Assembly (NCBI RefSeq): GCF_900102885.1
Contig: NZ_FNGE01000003.1
Location: forward strand, 186,001 to 250,000
Reading direction: 5' to 3'
Origin: Paracoccus chinensis
GTDB taxonomy: Bacteria; Pseudomonadota; Alphaproteobacteria; Rhodobacterales; Rhodobacteraceae
DNA length: 64,000 nt
In this document: positions 7,742 to 16,512 of the stretch, piece after piece
How positions within the stretch are numbered: position 1 is the first letter of the stretch
Layout: each line of letters opens with the position of its first letter
Notes under the pieces: model-generated
What the model was told of the DNA's origin: nothing
Database searches by the model: none
The model's input: the letters and a program-made list of their open reading frames with translations, nothing else
Program-made: the position numbers and the translations under genes

Positions 7742-8590
7742 TCAGGCCGCCTTGGCAGCTTTCGCGGCCTTGCGCCGGGCCACGCGGGCGCGGATCGCCT
7801 CGACATCCGTGATCGGGGTCGCGGCGAAAAGCTGGCGCGTATAGGGGTGCTTCGGGTCCGCGAAGACTTCCTCGCGGGTGCCCTGTTCCACCGCCACGCC
7901 CTCGCTGATCACCATGACGTCATCGGCGATATAGCGCACGACCGACAGGTCGTGGCTGACGAAGACATAGGTCAGTCCGAATTCGTCCTGCAGATCAGCC
8001 AGCAGGTTCAGCACCTGCGCCTGCACCGACAGGTCCAGCGCCGAGACGGGTTCGTCCAGCACCAGCAGCGAGGGGTTCAGCATCAGCGCCCGCGCGATGG
8101 CGATCCGCTGCCGCTGCCCGCCCGAGAACATGTGCGGATAGCGGTTGAAGTGCTCCGGCCCCAGGCCGACCTTGACCAGCATCGCCTCGGCCCGCGCGCG
8201 GCGCTCGTCGGCGGGCACGTCGGTGTTGATGACCAGCGGCTCCATCAGAACGTTGCCGATCTTCTGGCGCGGGTTGAGGCTGCCATAGGGGTTCTGGAAC
8301 ACCATCTGGACCTTGGACCGCATGGCGGGCCCCGGACGGGTCTTCGAGATGTCCACGCGCTGCCCGTCTATCAGCAGTTCGCCATCCGAGGGTGCGTCGA
8401 TCAGGGCGATGATCCGCGCCAGCGTCGACTTGCCAGAGCCGGATTCGCCCACAATGACGAGGGTCTTGCCCTTCTCGACCTTGAAGTCGATGCCCTTCAA
8501 TGCCCGGACGGTCTTTGCGCCGCCGAACAGCCCGCCGGGAACATGGTAGTCCTGCACGAGCCTGCGGCCTTCCAGCACGACGGCGCTCAT
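7742..8590 (-). CDS. dppF: Peptide ABC transporter ATP-binding protein (DppF/OppF type)
   Basis: A 282-residue ATPase of a dipeptide/oligopeptide importer. Walker [10 protein letters not shown], signature SGGQRQR, Walker B LLVLDEPVSALD and the switch histidine region (VFVSHDLSVVRYIADDV) are all present. The C-terminal extension (HPYTRQLFAATP) is typical of the Opp/Dpp ATPases. Its start overlaps the dppD stop by four bases (ATGA). Last gene of the dppABCDF operon. Substrate class (dipeptides, oligopeptides or similar) cannot be settled from the ATPase. Confidence 0.9.
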   Translation of the reverse strand: MSAVVLEGRRLVQDYHVPGGLFGGAKTVRALKGIDFKVEKGKTLVIVGESGSGKSTLARIIALIDAPSDGELLIDGQRVDISKTRPGPAMRSKVQMVFQNPYGSLNPRQKIGNVLMEPLVINTDVPADERRARAEAMLVKVGLGPEHFNRYPHMFSGGQRQRIAIARALMLNPSLLVLDEPVSALDLSVQAQVLNLLADLQDEFGLTYVFVSHDLSVVRYIADDVMVISEGVAVEQGTREEVFADPKHPYTRQLFAATPITDVEAIRARVARRKAAKAAKAA

Positions 8591-9426
8591 CGGGCGGCCT
8601 CGGCCGCGAAGAAGTCGGACACGGTCGGAAGCCGGTCGCCGGTCGCGTTTTCCGGCAGGGCGGAGAGCAGCGCCTTGGTATAGGGGTTCTGCGGGGATTC
8701 GAAGATCGACAGCACGTCGGCGTCCTCCATCTTCCGGCCCTTGTATTGTACGACAACGCGGTCGGCGGTTTCGGCCACCACGCCCATGTCATGGGTGATG
8801 AGGATCAGCGCCATGCCATAATCCTCCTGCAGGTCCATCAGCAGGTCGAGGATCTGCTTCTGGATTGTCACGTCCAGCGCGGTCGTGGGCTCGTCCGCGA
8901 TCAGCAGGCGGGGCTTGGACGCGATGGCGATGGCGATCATCACCCGCTGGCACTGCCCGCCCGAAAGCTGGTGCGGATAGGACTTCAGCTTCTCCTCGGG
9001 CGAGGGGATGCCGACGGCGCGGAACAGTTCCAGCGCGCGGGCGCGGGCCTCGCGGCGGCCGAGCCCGAGGTTCAGGCGCAGCACCTCTTCGATCTGGAAG
9101 CCGACGGTGAAGGCCGGGTTCAGGGAGGCGATGGGCTCCTGGAAGATCATGGTGATCTCGCGCCCGATCAGGCGGCGGCGCTCGGCGGCAGTCATCGCCA
9201 GCAGGTCGCGGCCGTCATAGGTCATCTCGTCGGCGGTAACGGTGGCGGTGTCGGGCAGGAGGCCCATGACCGCCAGCATCGACACCGACTTGCCCGAGCC
9301 GGACTCGCCCACGATGGCCAGCACCTCGCCCCGGTCCACGCGGATGTCCACGCCATCGACCGCGGTGAAGCTGCCGGTGGCGGTGGCGAAGCGGACGGTC
9401 AGGTTGCGGATGTTCAGGATCGCCAT
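8587..9426 (-). CDS. dppD: Peptide ABC transporter ATP-binding protein (DppD/OppD type)
   Basis: A 279-residue partner ATPase of the same importer. Walker A GESGSGKS, signature LSGGQCQR and Walker [15 protein letters not shown] are present. The signature carries Cys where relatives commonly have Met-Arg or Lys; this is a tolerated position. It is separated from dppC by 3 bases and overlaps dppF by 4, so it belongs to one transcript. ABC peptide importers of this class use a DppD-DppF heterodimer. Confidence 0.9.
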   Translation of the reverse strand: MAILNIRNLTVRFATATGSFTAVDGVDIRVDRGEVLAIVGESGSGKSVSMLAVMGLLPDTATVTADEMTYDGRDLLAMTAAERRRLIGREITMIFQEPIASLNPAFTVGFQIEEVLRLNLGLGRREARARALELFRAVGIPSPEEKLKSYPHQLSGGQCQRVMIAIAIASKPRLLIADEPTTALDVTIQKQILDLLMDLQEDYGMALILITHDMGVVAETADRVVVQYKGRKMEDADVLSIFESPQNPYTKALLSALPENATGDRLPTVSDFFAAEAAR

Positions 9427-9429
9427 GCG

Positions 9430-10332
9430 TCAGCTCCGCTTGAGTTTCGGATCGAGCGCGTCGCGAAGCCCGTCGCCCATCAGATTGATCGCCAGCACCG
9501 CGATCAGGATCGCAAGGCCGGGGAAGGTGGCGACCCACCAGGCACGCGAGATGAATTCGCGCGCCTCGGCCAGCATGGTGCCCCATTCGGGCGCTGGCGG
9601 CTGCGCGCCCATGCCGAGGAAGCCAAGCGCGGCGGCGTCCAGCACGGCCGACGAGAAGGACAGCGTCGCCTGCACGATGAGGGGGGCCACGCAGTTGGGC
9701 AGGATCGTCAGGAACATCAGCCGCAGGTTGCCGGCACCGGCCACGCGGGCCGCGCTGACATATTCGCGCTGCTTCTCGGCCATTACCGCGGCGCGGGTCA
9801 GGCGCGCGAAATGCGGCTGGTAGACGATGGCGATGGCGATCATCGCGTTGGTCAGGCCTGGGCCGAGGACCGCCACCAGCACCAGCGCCAGCAGCAGCGA
9901 GGGAAAGGCCAGGATCACGTCCATGATGCGCATGATCAGCGCATCCAGCCAGCCGCCGAAGAAGCCGGCCACCAGGCCGATGATGACGCCCCCCAGCAGC
10001 GCAATCGAAACGACCACGATGCCGATGAACAGCGAATATTGCGAGCCCTTGATCAGCCTCGACAGGATGTCGCGCCCGACGGGGTCGGTGCCCAGCAGGA
10101 AATCGGCGCGGCCGCCATCCAGCCAGGCCGGGGGCAGCAGCAGCGCGTCGCGATACTGCAGCGTCGGGTTATGGGGCGCGAGCCAGTCGGCAAAGATCGC
10201 CGTGAAGACCATCAGCAGGAAGATCGCAAGGCCAACCACCGCGCCCTTGTTGCGGCTGAAGTAGAACCAGAACTCGCTGAGTTGACGCCGACGGATGGCG
10301 GCGTCCGAAAGCTTGACGGATACGTCGCTCAT
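9430..10332 (-). CDS. dppC: Peptide ABC transporter permease (DppC type)
   Basis: A 300-residue inner-membrane permease. The N-terminal OppC_N segment (RQLSEFWFYFSRNKGAVVGLA) is followed by six predicted membrane helices and the EAA-type loop (EYVSAARVAGAGNLRLMF) that docks onto the ATPase. LLGTDPVGRDILSRLI is the conserved periplasmic motif of DppC. I start it at the ATG at 10332, which overlaps the dppB stop as ATGA; the open frame extends further upstream only as a shadow within dppB. Confidence 0.92.
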   Translation of the reverse strand: MSDVSVKLSDAAIRRRQLSEFWFYFSRNKGAVVGLAIFLLMVFTAIFADWLAPHNPTLQYRDALLLPPAWLDGGRADFLLGTDPVGRDILSRLIKGSQYSLFIGIVVVSIALLGGVIIGLVAGFFGGWLDALIMRIMDVILAFPSLLLALVLVAVLGPGLTNAMIAIAIVYQPHFARLTRAAVMAEKQREYVSAARVAGAGNLRLMFLTILPNCVAPLIVQATLSFSSAVLDAAALGFLGMGAQPPAPEWGTMLAEAREFISRAWWVATFPGLAILIAVLAINLMGDGLRDALDPKLKRS

Positions 10333-11336
10333 CTGTGGCGGATCCTCGGGTTGATGAGGCCATAGGTGAGATCGACCAGCAGGTTCACGACCATCACCAC
10401 GCCCGCGATCAGCAGCAGGCCGGATTGCACGGCGGGGTAGTCGCGGCGCGAGATGGAATCGATCATCCACTTGCCGATGCCGGGCCAGGAAAAGATCGTC
10501 TCGGTCAGGATCGCGCCGGCCAGTAGCACGCCGATCTGCAGGCCGATGGTGGTCACGACCGGGATCAGGGCGTTCCGCAGCGCGTGGACGCCGATCACGC
10601 GACGGCGGGGCATCCCCTTGGCGCGGGCGGTCCGGACGTAATCCTCGGACATGACCTCGAGCATGGCCGACCGGGTCTGGCGCGCGATCACGGCCAGCGG
10701 GATCGTCGCCAGCACAATCGAGGGCAGGATCAGGTGCTGCACCGCCGAGGCGAAGGCCCCGTCCTGGCCCGAGATCAGGCTGTCGATCAGCATGAATCCG
10801 GTGACGTTCGGGAAGAAATACATCAGCGAGATGCGCCCCGACACAGGCGTCCAGCCGAGATAGCCCGAGAAGAAGATGATGAGCAGCAGGCCCCACCAGA
10901 AGATCGGCATCGAGAAGCCGACCAGCGCCCCGGTCATCGACAGCTGGTCGAACCAGCTTCCGCGCTTGATTGCGGCGATGACGCCGATGGGCACGCCCAG
11001 CAGGACGGCGATGAAGATGGCGACCAGGCCAAGCTCGACCGTCGCCGGGAACAGCGACAGGAACTCGGCCAGCACCGGCTTCTTCGTGACCAGCGAGGTG
11101 CCCATGTCACCATGCAGCAGCCGGCCGAGGAAGTCGAAATACTGAAGCACCAGCGGCTTGTCGTAACCCAGTTGCGCGCTGAGTTCGGCGTGCCTTTCCG
11201 GGGTGACGCCACGCTCGCCCGCCATCAGCAGCACCGGATCGCCCGCAAGGAAACGCGGGAAACTGAAGGCGATGATGGTGATGCCTATGAAGGTCGGGAC
11301 GAGGTAGAGCAGTCGTGAGAGGATGAAACGGATCAT
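10329..11336 (-). CDS. dppB: Peptide ABC transporter permease (DppB type)
   Basis: A 335-residue permease with six membrane helices. It begins MIRFILSRLLYLVPTFIGI, the typical DppB N-terminus, and carries the coupling loop EDYVRTARAKGMPRRRVIGVHALRN. Pairs with DppC to form the pore. It follows dppA after a 69-base gap that holds a strong hairpin, and overlaps dppC by four bases. Confidence 0.93.
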   Translation of the reverse strand: MIRFILSRLLYLVPTFIGITIIAFSFPRFLAGDPVLLMAGERGVTPERHAELSAQLGYDKPLVLQYFDFLGRLLHGDMGTSLVTKKPVLAEFLSLFPATVELGLVAIFIAVLLGVPIGVIAAIKRGSWFDQLSMTGALVGFSMPIFWWGLLLIIFFSGYLGWTPVSGRISLMYFFPNVTGFMLIDSLISGQDGAFASAVQHLILPSIVLATIPLAVIARQTRSAMLEVMSEDYVRTARAKGMPRRRVIGVHALRNALIPVVTTIGLQIGVLLAGAILTETIFSWPGIGKWMIDSISRRDYPAVQSGLLLIAGVVMVVNLLVDLTYGLINPRIRHR

Positions 11337-11352
11337 TCGCCTCTTTCCTGTG

Positions 11353-11382
11353 GGATGCGCGGGGATCAGGCCCCGCGCATCC
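11353..11382 (-). terminator. Intercistronic hairpin between dppA and dppB
   Basis: Perfect 12-bp stem (11353-11364 with 11371-11382) around a 6-base loop just after the dppA stop. Such hairpins behind binding-protein genes commonly act as a partial terminator or as a 3' block to exonucleases, raising the amount of binding protein over permease. No T run follows, so RNA stabilisation is the likelier role. Confidence 0.65.
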
Positions 11383-11405
11383 GGTTGGTACCCGGGAAGC
11401 CCGGA

Positions 11406-13013
11406 TTATTCCGTGATGTCCACGGTCTCGAAGGTGTAGTCGCCAAGCGGGCTCATGACGAAGCCGGTGACGTTCTGGCGCATCGGCACGTACTGCGTGG
11501 AATGCGCGATGGTGAACCAGGGCGCCTGTTCCTTGAAGATCACCTGCGCCTGCTCATAAAGCTTGGTCCGCTCGGCCGGGTCCGAGGTCACTTTCGCCTG
11601 CTGCAGCAGGTTCGAGAACTCCTCGTTGCACCAGAAGGCGCGGTTCGCCCCACCCTCGGTGGCCGAGGCGCAGCTGAGCAGGACCGACAGAAAGTTGTCC
11701 GGGTCGCCGTTGTCGCCAGTCCAGCCCAGGATGACCGCGCCTGCGCGGCCCGGGTCCATCGACTTGGACAGGTACTCGCCCCATTCGTAGGAGACGATGC
11801 TGGCCTGCACGCCGGCCTTGGACAGGTCTTCCTGCATCAGCTCGGCCGTGCGGCGCGCGTTCGGCATGTAGGGCCGCTGCACGGGCATCGCCCAGATTTC
11901 CATCTGCAGGTTCTCGACGCCCGCTTCGGCCAGAGCGGCCTTGGCAGCTTCCGGATCGTAGGGGTCGTCTTGGATCGCGTCGTTGTAGGACCACATGGTC
12001 GGCGGGATGGGGTTCTTCGCCGGCTCGGCCGCGCCCTGGAACACCGCGTCCACGATGGCCTGCTTGTTGATGGCCATGTTCAGCGCCTTGCGGACCTTCG
12101 GGTTGTCGAAGGGCGCGACGGTGGTGTTGTAGGCGAGATAGCCCACGTTCAGGCCGGCCTGCTCGTCCAGCTTGAGGTTCGGGTCGGCCTTGATCGCCTC
12201 GATGTCGGCCGGAGCAGGGTAGGGCATCAGGTGGCATTCGCCCGCCTTCAGCTTCTGCAGGCGCACGGCGGCGTCCGGAGTGATCGCGAAGACCAGGTCG
12301 TCGATCAGCGGCGCGGTGCCCCAGTAGTCGGGGTTCTTCTGGAAGCGGATCACCGCGTCCTTCTGGTAGGCCACGAACTTGAAGGGGCCCGTGCCGATGG
12401 GCGCGTTGTTCAGGTCTTCCTTGGTGCCCGCCGCTTCCAGCGCGTCGGCGTATTCCTTGGACAGGATCGACATGAAGGGCATGGCCACGTTGGCGAGGAA
12501 GGGCGCCTCGGGCTGGTTCAGCGTGACCTTGACGGTCAGGTCATCGACCTTCTCGACGGACTTCACCAGCTTGGGCATGTCCATCGAGTTGTAATATTCA
12601 TAGCTCAGCCCCGGGATGTACTGGTTCCACGGGTGGTTGGCATCCGCCTGACGCTCGAACGAGAAGACAACGTCATCGGCGTTCATGTCCCGAGTGGGGG
12701 TGAACTTGTCGTTTGAGTGCCACTTGACGCCCGGACGCAGCTTGAAGGTGTAGACGGTGCCGTCCTCGGACACTTCCCATCTCTCCGCGAGGCCCGGCTC
12801 GACCTCGGTGGTGCCCTTCTTGAACTCGGTCAGGCGGTTGTAGACCGGATGCGCCGAGGCGTCGAAGGTGCTGCCCGCGGTGTAGGGGGCAGGATCGAAC
12901 CCTTCGGGCGAGGCTTCGGAACAGTAGATGAAGGTCTTGGCCATGACCGGCGTCGCGGCGGCCGACAGGGCGATCGCCGACGCGGCGATCAGCCCGCGGG
13001 AGAGAAGCGTCAT
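11406..13013 (-). CDS. dppA: Periplasmic dipeptide-binding protein (DppA type, SBP family 5)
   Basis: A 535-residue solute-binding protein. A Sec signal peptide (MTLLSRGLIAASAIALSAAATPVMA) is cleaved before KTFIYCSEASPEGFDPA, the usual mature N-terminus of DppA. The family-5 fold is seen through VYNRLTEF, the WHSNDKF loop and DDVVFSFER. It captures peptides for DppBCDF; close relatives can also bind heme or aminolevulinate, so the exact ligand is open. A ribosome site AAAGGA precedes the ATG. The M24 peptidase gene lies 127 bases upstream on the same strand. Confidence 0.93.
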   Translation of the reverse strand: MTLLSRGLIAASAIALSAAATPVMAKTFIYCSEASPEGFDPAPYTAGSTFDASAHPVYNRLTEFKKGTTEVEPGLAERWEVSEDGTVYTFKLRPGVKWHSNDKFTPTRDMNADDVVFSFERQADANHPWNQYIPGLSYEYYNSMDMPKLVKSVEKVDDLTVKVTLNQPEAPFLANVAMPFMSILSKEYADALEAAGTKEDLNNAPIGTGPFKFVAYQKDAVIRFQKNPDYWGTAPLIDDLVFAITPDAAVRLQKLKAGECHLMPYPAPADIEAIKADPNLKLDEQAGLNVGYLAYNTTVAPFDNPKVRKALNMAINKQAIVDAVFQGAAEPAKNPIPPTMWSYNDAIQDDPYDPEAAKAALAEAGVENLQMEIWAMPVQRPYMPNARRTAELMQEDLSKAGVQASIVSYEWGEYLSKSMDPGRAGAVILGWTGDNGDPDNFLSVLLSCASATEGGANRAFWCNEEFSNLLQQAKVTSDPAERTKLYEQAQVIFKEQAPWFTIAHSTQYVPMRQNVTGFVMSPLGDYTFETVDITE

Positions 13014-13140
13014 CGAAGGGTCCTTTCACTCACTGTTGAGAGTCGTTCTTCCCCGATCACGCCCTGCGCGCCGGAGGCTGTTCCGTTCTATAGAGGAAGT
13101 CGCGGCAGATATTCCACTGTGCAGTGAGGCGTTCGTAACG
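13014..13140 (-). promoter_or_regulatory. dppA upstream region with a CACTG/CAGTG palindrome
   Basis: 127 bases between the M24 peptidase stop and dppA. A near-perfect palindrome CACTGTGCAGTG lies at 13115-13126 and could be an operator for the transporter. A TATAGA-like hexamer reads leftward at 13089-13094, but no good -35 pairs with it. Whether the peptidase and transporter share a transcript cannot be decided from sequence. Confidence 0.35.
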
Positions 13141-14343
13141 TCAGGCCACGTTCGCGTCAGGACCGAAAGGCCGCTCGATATCATGGGCCGGCGGGCAGAA
13201 CCAGCGGGGTCCGTCCTCGGCCATGAAGACGATGTCCTCAAGCCGGATGCCGCATTCGCCGTAAAGGCACAGCATCGGCTCGATCGAGAAGCACATGCCG
13301 GGAGCGAGAGGGGTCCGGTTGCCCTTCACGATGAAGGGGTCCTCGTGGATGTCGAGACCAAGCCCGTGTCCTGTGCGATGCGGCAGGCCGGGCACCGCAT
13401 AGCCCGGCCCGAAGCCCGCCTGGGTCAGGTGATCCCGCGCTGCCTGATCCACCGATTCGCAGGGCGCGCCGATCCGGGCGGCGGCGAAGGCGGCGGCATG
13501 GGCGGCGCGCTCATGTTCCCAAAGCTCGCGCTGGCGGGGGGTAGGGGTGCCGAAGACATAGGTACGGGTGATGTCGGACGGATAGCCGTGCAGCCGCGCG
13601 CCCATGTCCACCAGCAGCATGTCGCCGGGCTGAAGCTGCTGCGGATAGGGAACGCCATGGGGGTAGGCCGTGGCCTCGCCGAACTGCACCGCCGCAAACA
13701 GGGGCGAAAGCCCCTGTGCGCGATGGGCCGCGTCGATGAAGGCGCAAACCTCGGTGGTCGAGACGCCTGTGCGCAGGCCCTGCCAGACGGCGCGCTGGAC
13801 CTGCCAACTTGCGGTCATGGCGGCCTGCATGATGGCGATCTCGGCGGGCGACTTGATCTGCCGCAGGGCCGAGATCAGCCCCTTGGCCGGGATCACTCGC
13901 CCCTCCATCGCCGCAGAGATTGGGGCCGCGAAGAGCCAAGGCGTGGTGTCGTCCAGCGCAAGCGTCGCACTCTCGCCGCAGCGGGCGCGGACGGCCGCGG
14001 CGATCAGCGCATGGGGGTCTTCGTCCTCTTCCCAGCAGGCGATCTCGCCGGGCTGGCGCAGAAGGCTGCGCAGCTTGGGCTCCTCGAAGGTCGGGCTGAG
14101 GTGCAGCGGCTCGCCTTCGGCAAAGATCAGGGCCCCATGGATGCGCTCGGACCGGCCCAAGGCATGGCCCAGGAAGTAGACCAGCGAGGTCGAGGCATCC
14201 AGCCAGACCGCGCCCACGCCTTCGCGGCGCATGGACTGCTGAAGGGCGGCCCGCCGCGCCGCGAACTCGGCGTCCGTGATTGCAGGGGCAGAGACAGGCT
14301 GAAAGCCACGCAGCGCTTGATCGAAGTCGGTATGAACAGTCAT
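13141..14343 (-). CDS. M24 family metallopeptidase (Xaa-Pro aminopeptidase/prolidase-like)
   Basis: A 400-residue pita-bread peptidase. All five dinuclear metal ligands are visible: Asp in LLVDMGA, Asp in SDITRTYV, His in HRTGHGLGLDIHE, Glu in FSIEPML and Glu in GIRLEDIVF. The N-terminal creatinase-like domain spans about 1-170. No signal peptide, so it acts in the cytoplasm, cutting peptides with proline in second position or related substrates. Its position directly upstream of a peptide ABC importer on the same strand suggests that it digests imported peptides. Which member of the Xaa-Pro peptidase/creatinase family it is cannot be told from motifs. Confidence 0.88.
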   Translation of the reverse strand: MTVHTDFDQALRGFQPVSAPAITDAEFAARRAALQQSMRREGVGAVWLDASTSLVYFLGHALGRSERIHGALIFAEGEPLHLSPTFEEPKLRSLLRQPGEIACWEEDEDPHALIAAAVRARCGESATLALDDTTPWLFAAPISAAMEGRVIPAKGLISALRQIKSPAEIAIMQAAMTASWQVQRAVWQGLRTGVSTTEVCAFIDAAHRAQGLSPLFAAVQFGEATAYPHGVPYPQQLQPGDMLLVDMGARLHGYPSDITRTYVFGTPTPRQRELWEHERAAHAAAFAAARIGAPCESVDQAARDHLTQAGFGPGYAVPGLPHRTGHGLGLDIHEDPFIVKGNRTPLAPGMCFSIEPMLCLYGECGIRLEDIVFMAEDGPRWFCPPAHDIERPFGPDANVA

Positions 14344-14445
14344 TGCAGGCCCGCAGTGGATTCGTTGGCGCGTTCAGACCCCGAAATCGCGCGAACGGCA
14401 AGCCACCGGCCATGCCTGATCCTCGCACCCCCAGCACCAGGACCA

Positions 14446-14510
14446 TTCTTCTTCGGAAAATATCCTGGGGGAGCCGGCTGCCTGCAGTCGGCGGGGGCGA
14501 AGCCCCCATG
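14446..14510 (-). repeat. Gene-end repeat element, copy 1 (hairpin plus GATATTT/GAAGAAGAA box)
   Basis: On the minus strand, downstream of the histidine kinase stop, a GGGGGC/GCCCCC hairpin (14493-14498 with 14502-14507) is followed by CTCCCCCAGGATATTTTCCG and GAAGAAGAA. The same order of parts in the same orientation relative to the upstream gene occurs at 52011-52070. The spacer between hairpin and box differs, while the GGATATTT and CGAAGAAGAA blocks are conserved. From memory, similar strings recur at gene ends in Rhodobacteraceae genomes; it may be a terminator-like or mobile palindromic element. Confidence 0.65.
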
Positions 14511-14532
14511 TGACCGCGCAATTCGCGGCACC

Positions 14533-15852
14533 TCAGCTTGGCAGGGTTAGCGTCGCCTTCAGCCCCCCCGATCCCGAGCGGCCAAGATCAAGCCTGCCCC
14601 CATAAAGTCCCGCAAGGTCCGCAACGATGGCCAGCCCCAGGCCCGCTCCAGAGGGTCCCATCTCATCCAGTCGTCCGCCACGGCTGAGCGCAAGGGCATG
14701 GTCTGCATCCGCCATGCCGGGACCGTCATCCTCGATTCCGACGAGCAGGCTGCCGTCCTGCCGAACCGCCGAGACCTCGATGCGGGAGGCCGCGTATTTG
14801 GTGGCGTTTTCCAGAAGGTTGCCAAGCATCTCTTCCAGATCCTGACGTTCGCCGGCAAAGCGCGCGTCGGGCGCGCAACTCGGCGCGATCACCACCCCAC
14901 GACTTTCCGCCATTCGGCGCAGGACCAGCAGCAGGTCGTCGATGACCGCAGCGACAGGCGTGCTCTGTCCCAGCAGCCGAGGCGTGCCCGCACTACGGGC
15001 GCGGCGCAGGTGCCAGGTGATCTGGCGGTCCATGCGGTCCACCAGCACGCGGCCGGGGTGATCAGCGGGCAAGGCGTTCGCCAGGGCCGACAAGGGCGTG
15101 CGCAGCGAGTGGGCAAGATTGCCCAGGTGCTCGCGCGCCCGCGCGATGACCAGGCGGTTCGCATCCAGCAGGTCGTTCAGTTCGGCGGCCACGGGACGCA
15201 GTTCAGCGACCGGCGGCAGAGGCAGGCGCTCGGCCTGTCCTGCCCGGATGGCCCGGATGTCGCGCCCCATCCGGTCCAGCGTCCGCAAGCCCCAGCCGAC
15301 CTGCGCAAGGCTTGCTGCGGCAAGGCCCGCGCCCAGCACGATCAGGGACAGGGCGAGCGGCTGGCGGACACGGAACAGGGCCGCGTCGATCTCGGACCTG
15401 GGAACCGTCACGACTACGGCCAGCGCTTCCTCTGCGCCGGGCAGGGTGAAGAGGCGGCGCATGACACGCAGGGGCTCGCCGTCCGGGCCGGTCCCCGCGC
15501 CGCCGCTGTAGCTGCCCGGTGGGGCGGCAAGCCTCAGGTCCAGCAGCGACGCCGAGCGGGCAAGCATGGCGCCGGCCTCGGTTTCAAGCTGCCAGCCGTA
15601 AAGCGACAAGGGCTGCGACAGGCGCGGGTCCGTGGGCGGGCGGACAAGGGCAGGGGTGCCGTCCACCCCCACCTCGGTTCCGGCGATGACGGTCTCGGCA
15701 ACGGCGGCGGCCTCGGCGTCGAAACGCTCGGTCACGAAGCGGTCCAGCACGCCTCCGATGATCCACCATGCCCCCAGCAATGCCAGCGTCAGCCACAGGG
15801 CGGCGGCGGCGAGCAGCCGCGCGCGGATGGAATCCAGCTGCGAGCGGATCAT
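14533..15852 (-). CDS. Sensor histidine kinase (PhoQ-like, two-component)
   Basis: A 439-residue membrane kinase. Two membrane helices (about 13-34 and 167-187) flank a periplasmic sensor of about 130 residues; a HAMP-like linker follows. The phospho-acceptor is His248 in NLAHSLRTPLSAL. The ATPase domain has the N box LLENATKYA, DDGPGM and GAGLGLAI. It overlaps its response regulator by four bases (ATGA). Together with the regulator and the upstream PepSY protein it forms one operon. The signal is unknown; PepSY-linked pairs of this type are often read as envelope or divalent-metal sensing, which is inference here. Confidence 0.9.
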   Translation of the reverse strand: MIRSQLDSIRARLLAAAALWLTLALLGAWWIIGGVLDRFVTERFDAEAAAVAETVIAGTEVGVDGTPALVRPPTDPRLSQPLSLYGWQLETEAGAMLARSASLLDLRLAAPPGSYSGGAGTGPDGEPLRVMRRLFTLPGAEEALAVVVTVPRSEIDAALFRVRQPLALSLIVLGAGLAAASLAQVGWGLRTLDRMGRDIRAIRAGQAERLPLPPVAELRPVAAELNDLLDANRLVIARAREHLGNLAHSLRTPLSALANALPADHPGRVLVDRMDRQITWHLRRARSAGTPRLLGQSTPVAAVIDDLLLVLRRMAESRGVVIAPSCAPDARFAGERQDLEEMLGNLLENATKYAASRIEVSAVRQDGSLLVGIEDDGPGMADADHALALSRGGRLDEMGPSGAGLGLAIVADLAGLYGGRLDLGRSGSGGLKATLTLPS

Positions 15853-16511
15853 GCGGGTCGCCGCAGGACGTAACCTTCGCCGCGCCGCGTCTCGATCAGC
15901 CCGTCGCCGATCTTCCGGCGCAGGCGGCCGATCACGACCTCGATCGACTTGAAGTCGCGGTCGCTGTCCGCGTCGTAAAGATGTTCACTCAATTCGGTGC
16001 GGCTGACGATCCGGTCGGGATGGTGCATGAGGTAGCCAAGGATGCGCGTCTCGAAGGGCGTGAGCTTCAGGGCCACGCCGTCACGGGTGATGACGCCCAA
16101 CTGCGTGTCATAGGCCAGCGGACCGGCCGTCAGCACCACGCGGGCATGGCCCGCCGCCCGACGCACCAGGGTCTGGGCTCGGAGGACGACCTCGTCCAGA
16201 CGAAAGGGTTTCACCGCATAGTCGTCGGCGCCTGCGCGGAAGCCCGCGACCTTGTCGGACCAGTCGCCGCGCGCGGTCAGGATCAGGACCGGCATCGTCA
16301 CGCCCTGGGCACGCCAGCGGGTCAGCACCTCGATCCCGGGCAGACCCGGCAGGCCGAGGTCCAGAACGGCCACGTCATAGGGCTCGGTCGCGCCCGCGAA
16401 CTCGGCATCGCGGCCGTCGTGGAAGACGTCCGGGACAAAGCCGCCCTCAGCCATGGCCTGCGCAAGCTGGGCGGCCAGCGTCGGGTCGTCCTCCACGATG
16501 AGACAGCGCAT
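15849..16511 (-). CDS. OmpR/PhoB-family response regulator
   Basis: A 220-residue regulator. The receiver domain has the acidic pair in VEDDP, the phospho-acceptor Asp51 in LDLGLPG, and Lys101 in VKPF. A winged-helix DNA-binding domain follows (TPFETRILGYLMHHPDRIVSR to the wing RRGEGYVLR). Cognate of the kinase at 14533-15852, with which it overlaps by four bases; one base separates it from the upstream PepSY gene. It probably controls its own operon and the divergent secreted PepSY-like gene through the intergenic region at 16933-17066. Confidence 0.93.
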   Translation of the reverse strand: MRCLIVEDDPTLAAQLAQAMAEGGFVPDVFHDGRDAEFAGATEPYDVAVLDLGLPGLPGIEVLTRWRAQGVTMPVLILTARGDWSDKVAGFRAGADDYAVKPFRLDEVVLRAQTLVRRAAGHARVVLTAGPLAYDTQLGVITRDGVALKLTPFETRILGYLMHHPDRIVSRTELSEHLYDADSDRDFKSIEVVIGRLRRKIGDGLIETRRGEGYVLRRPA

Positions 16512-16512
16512 G

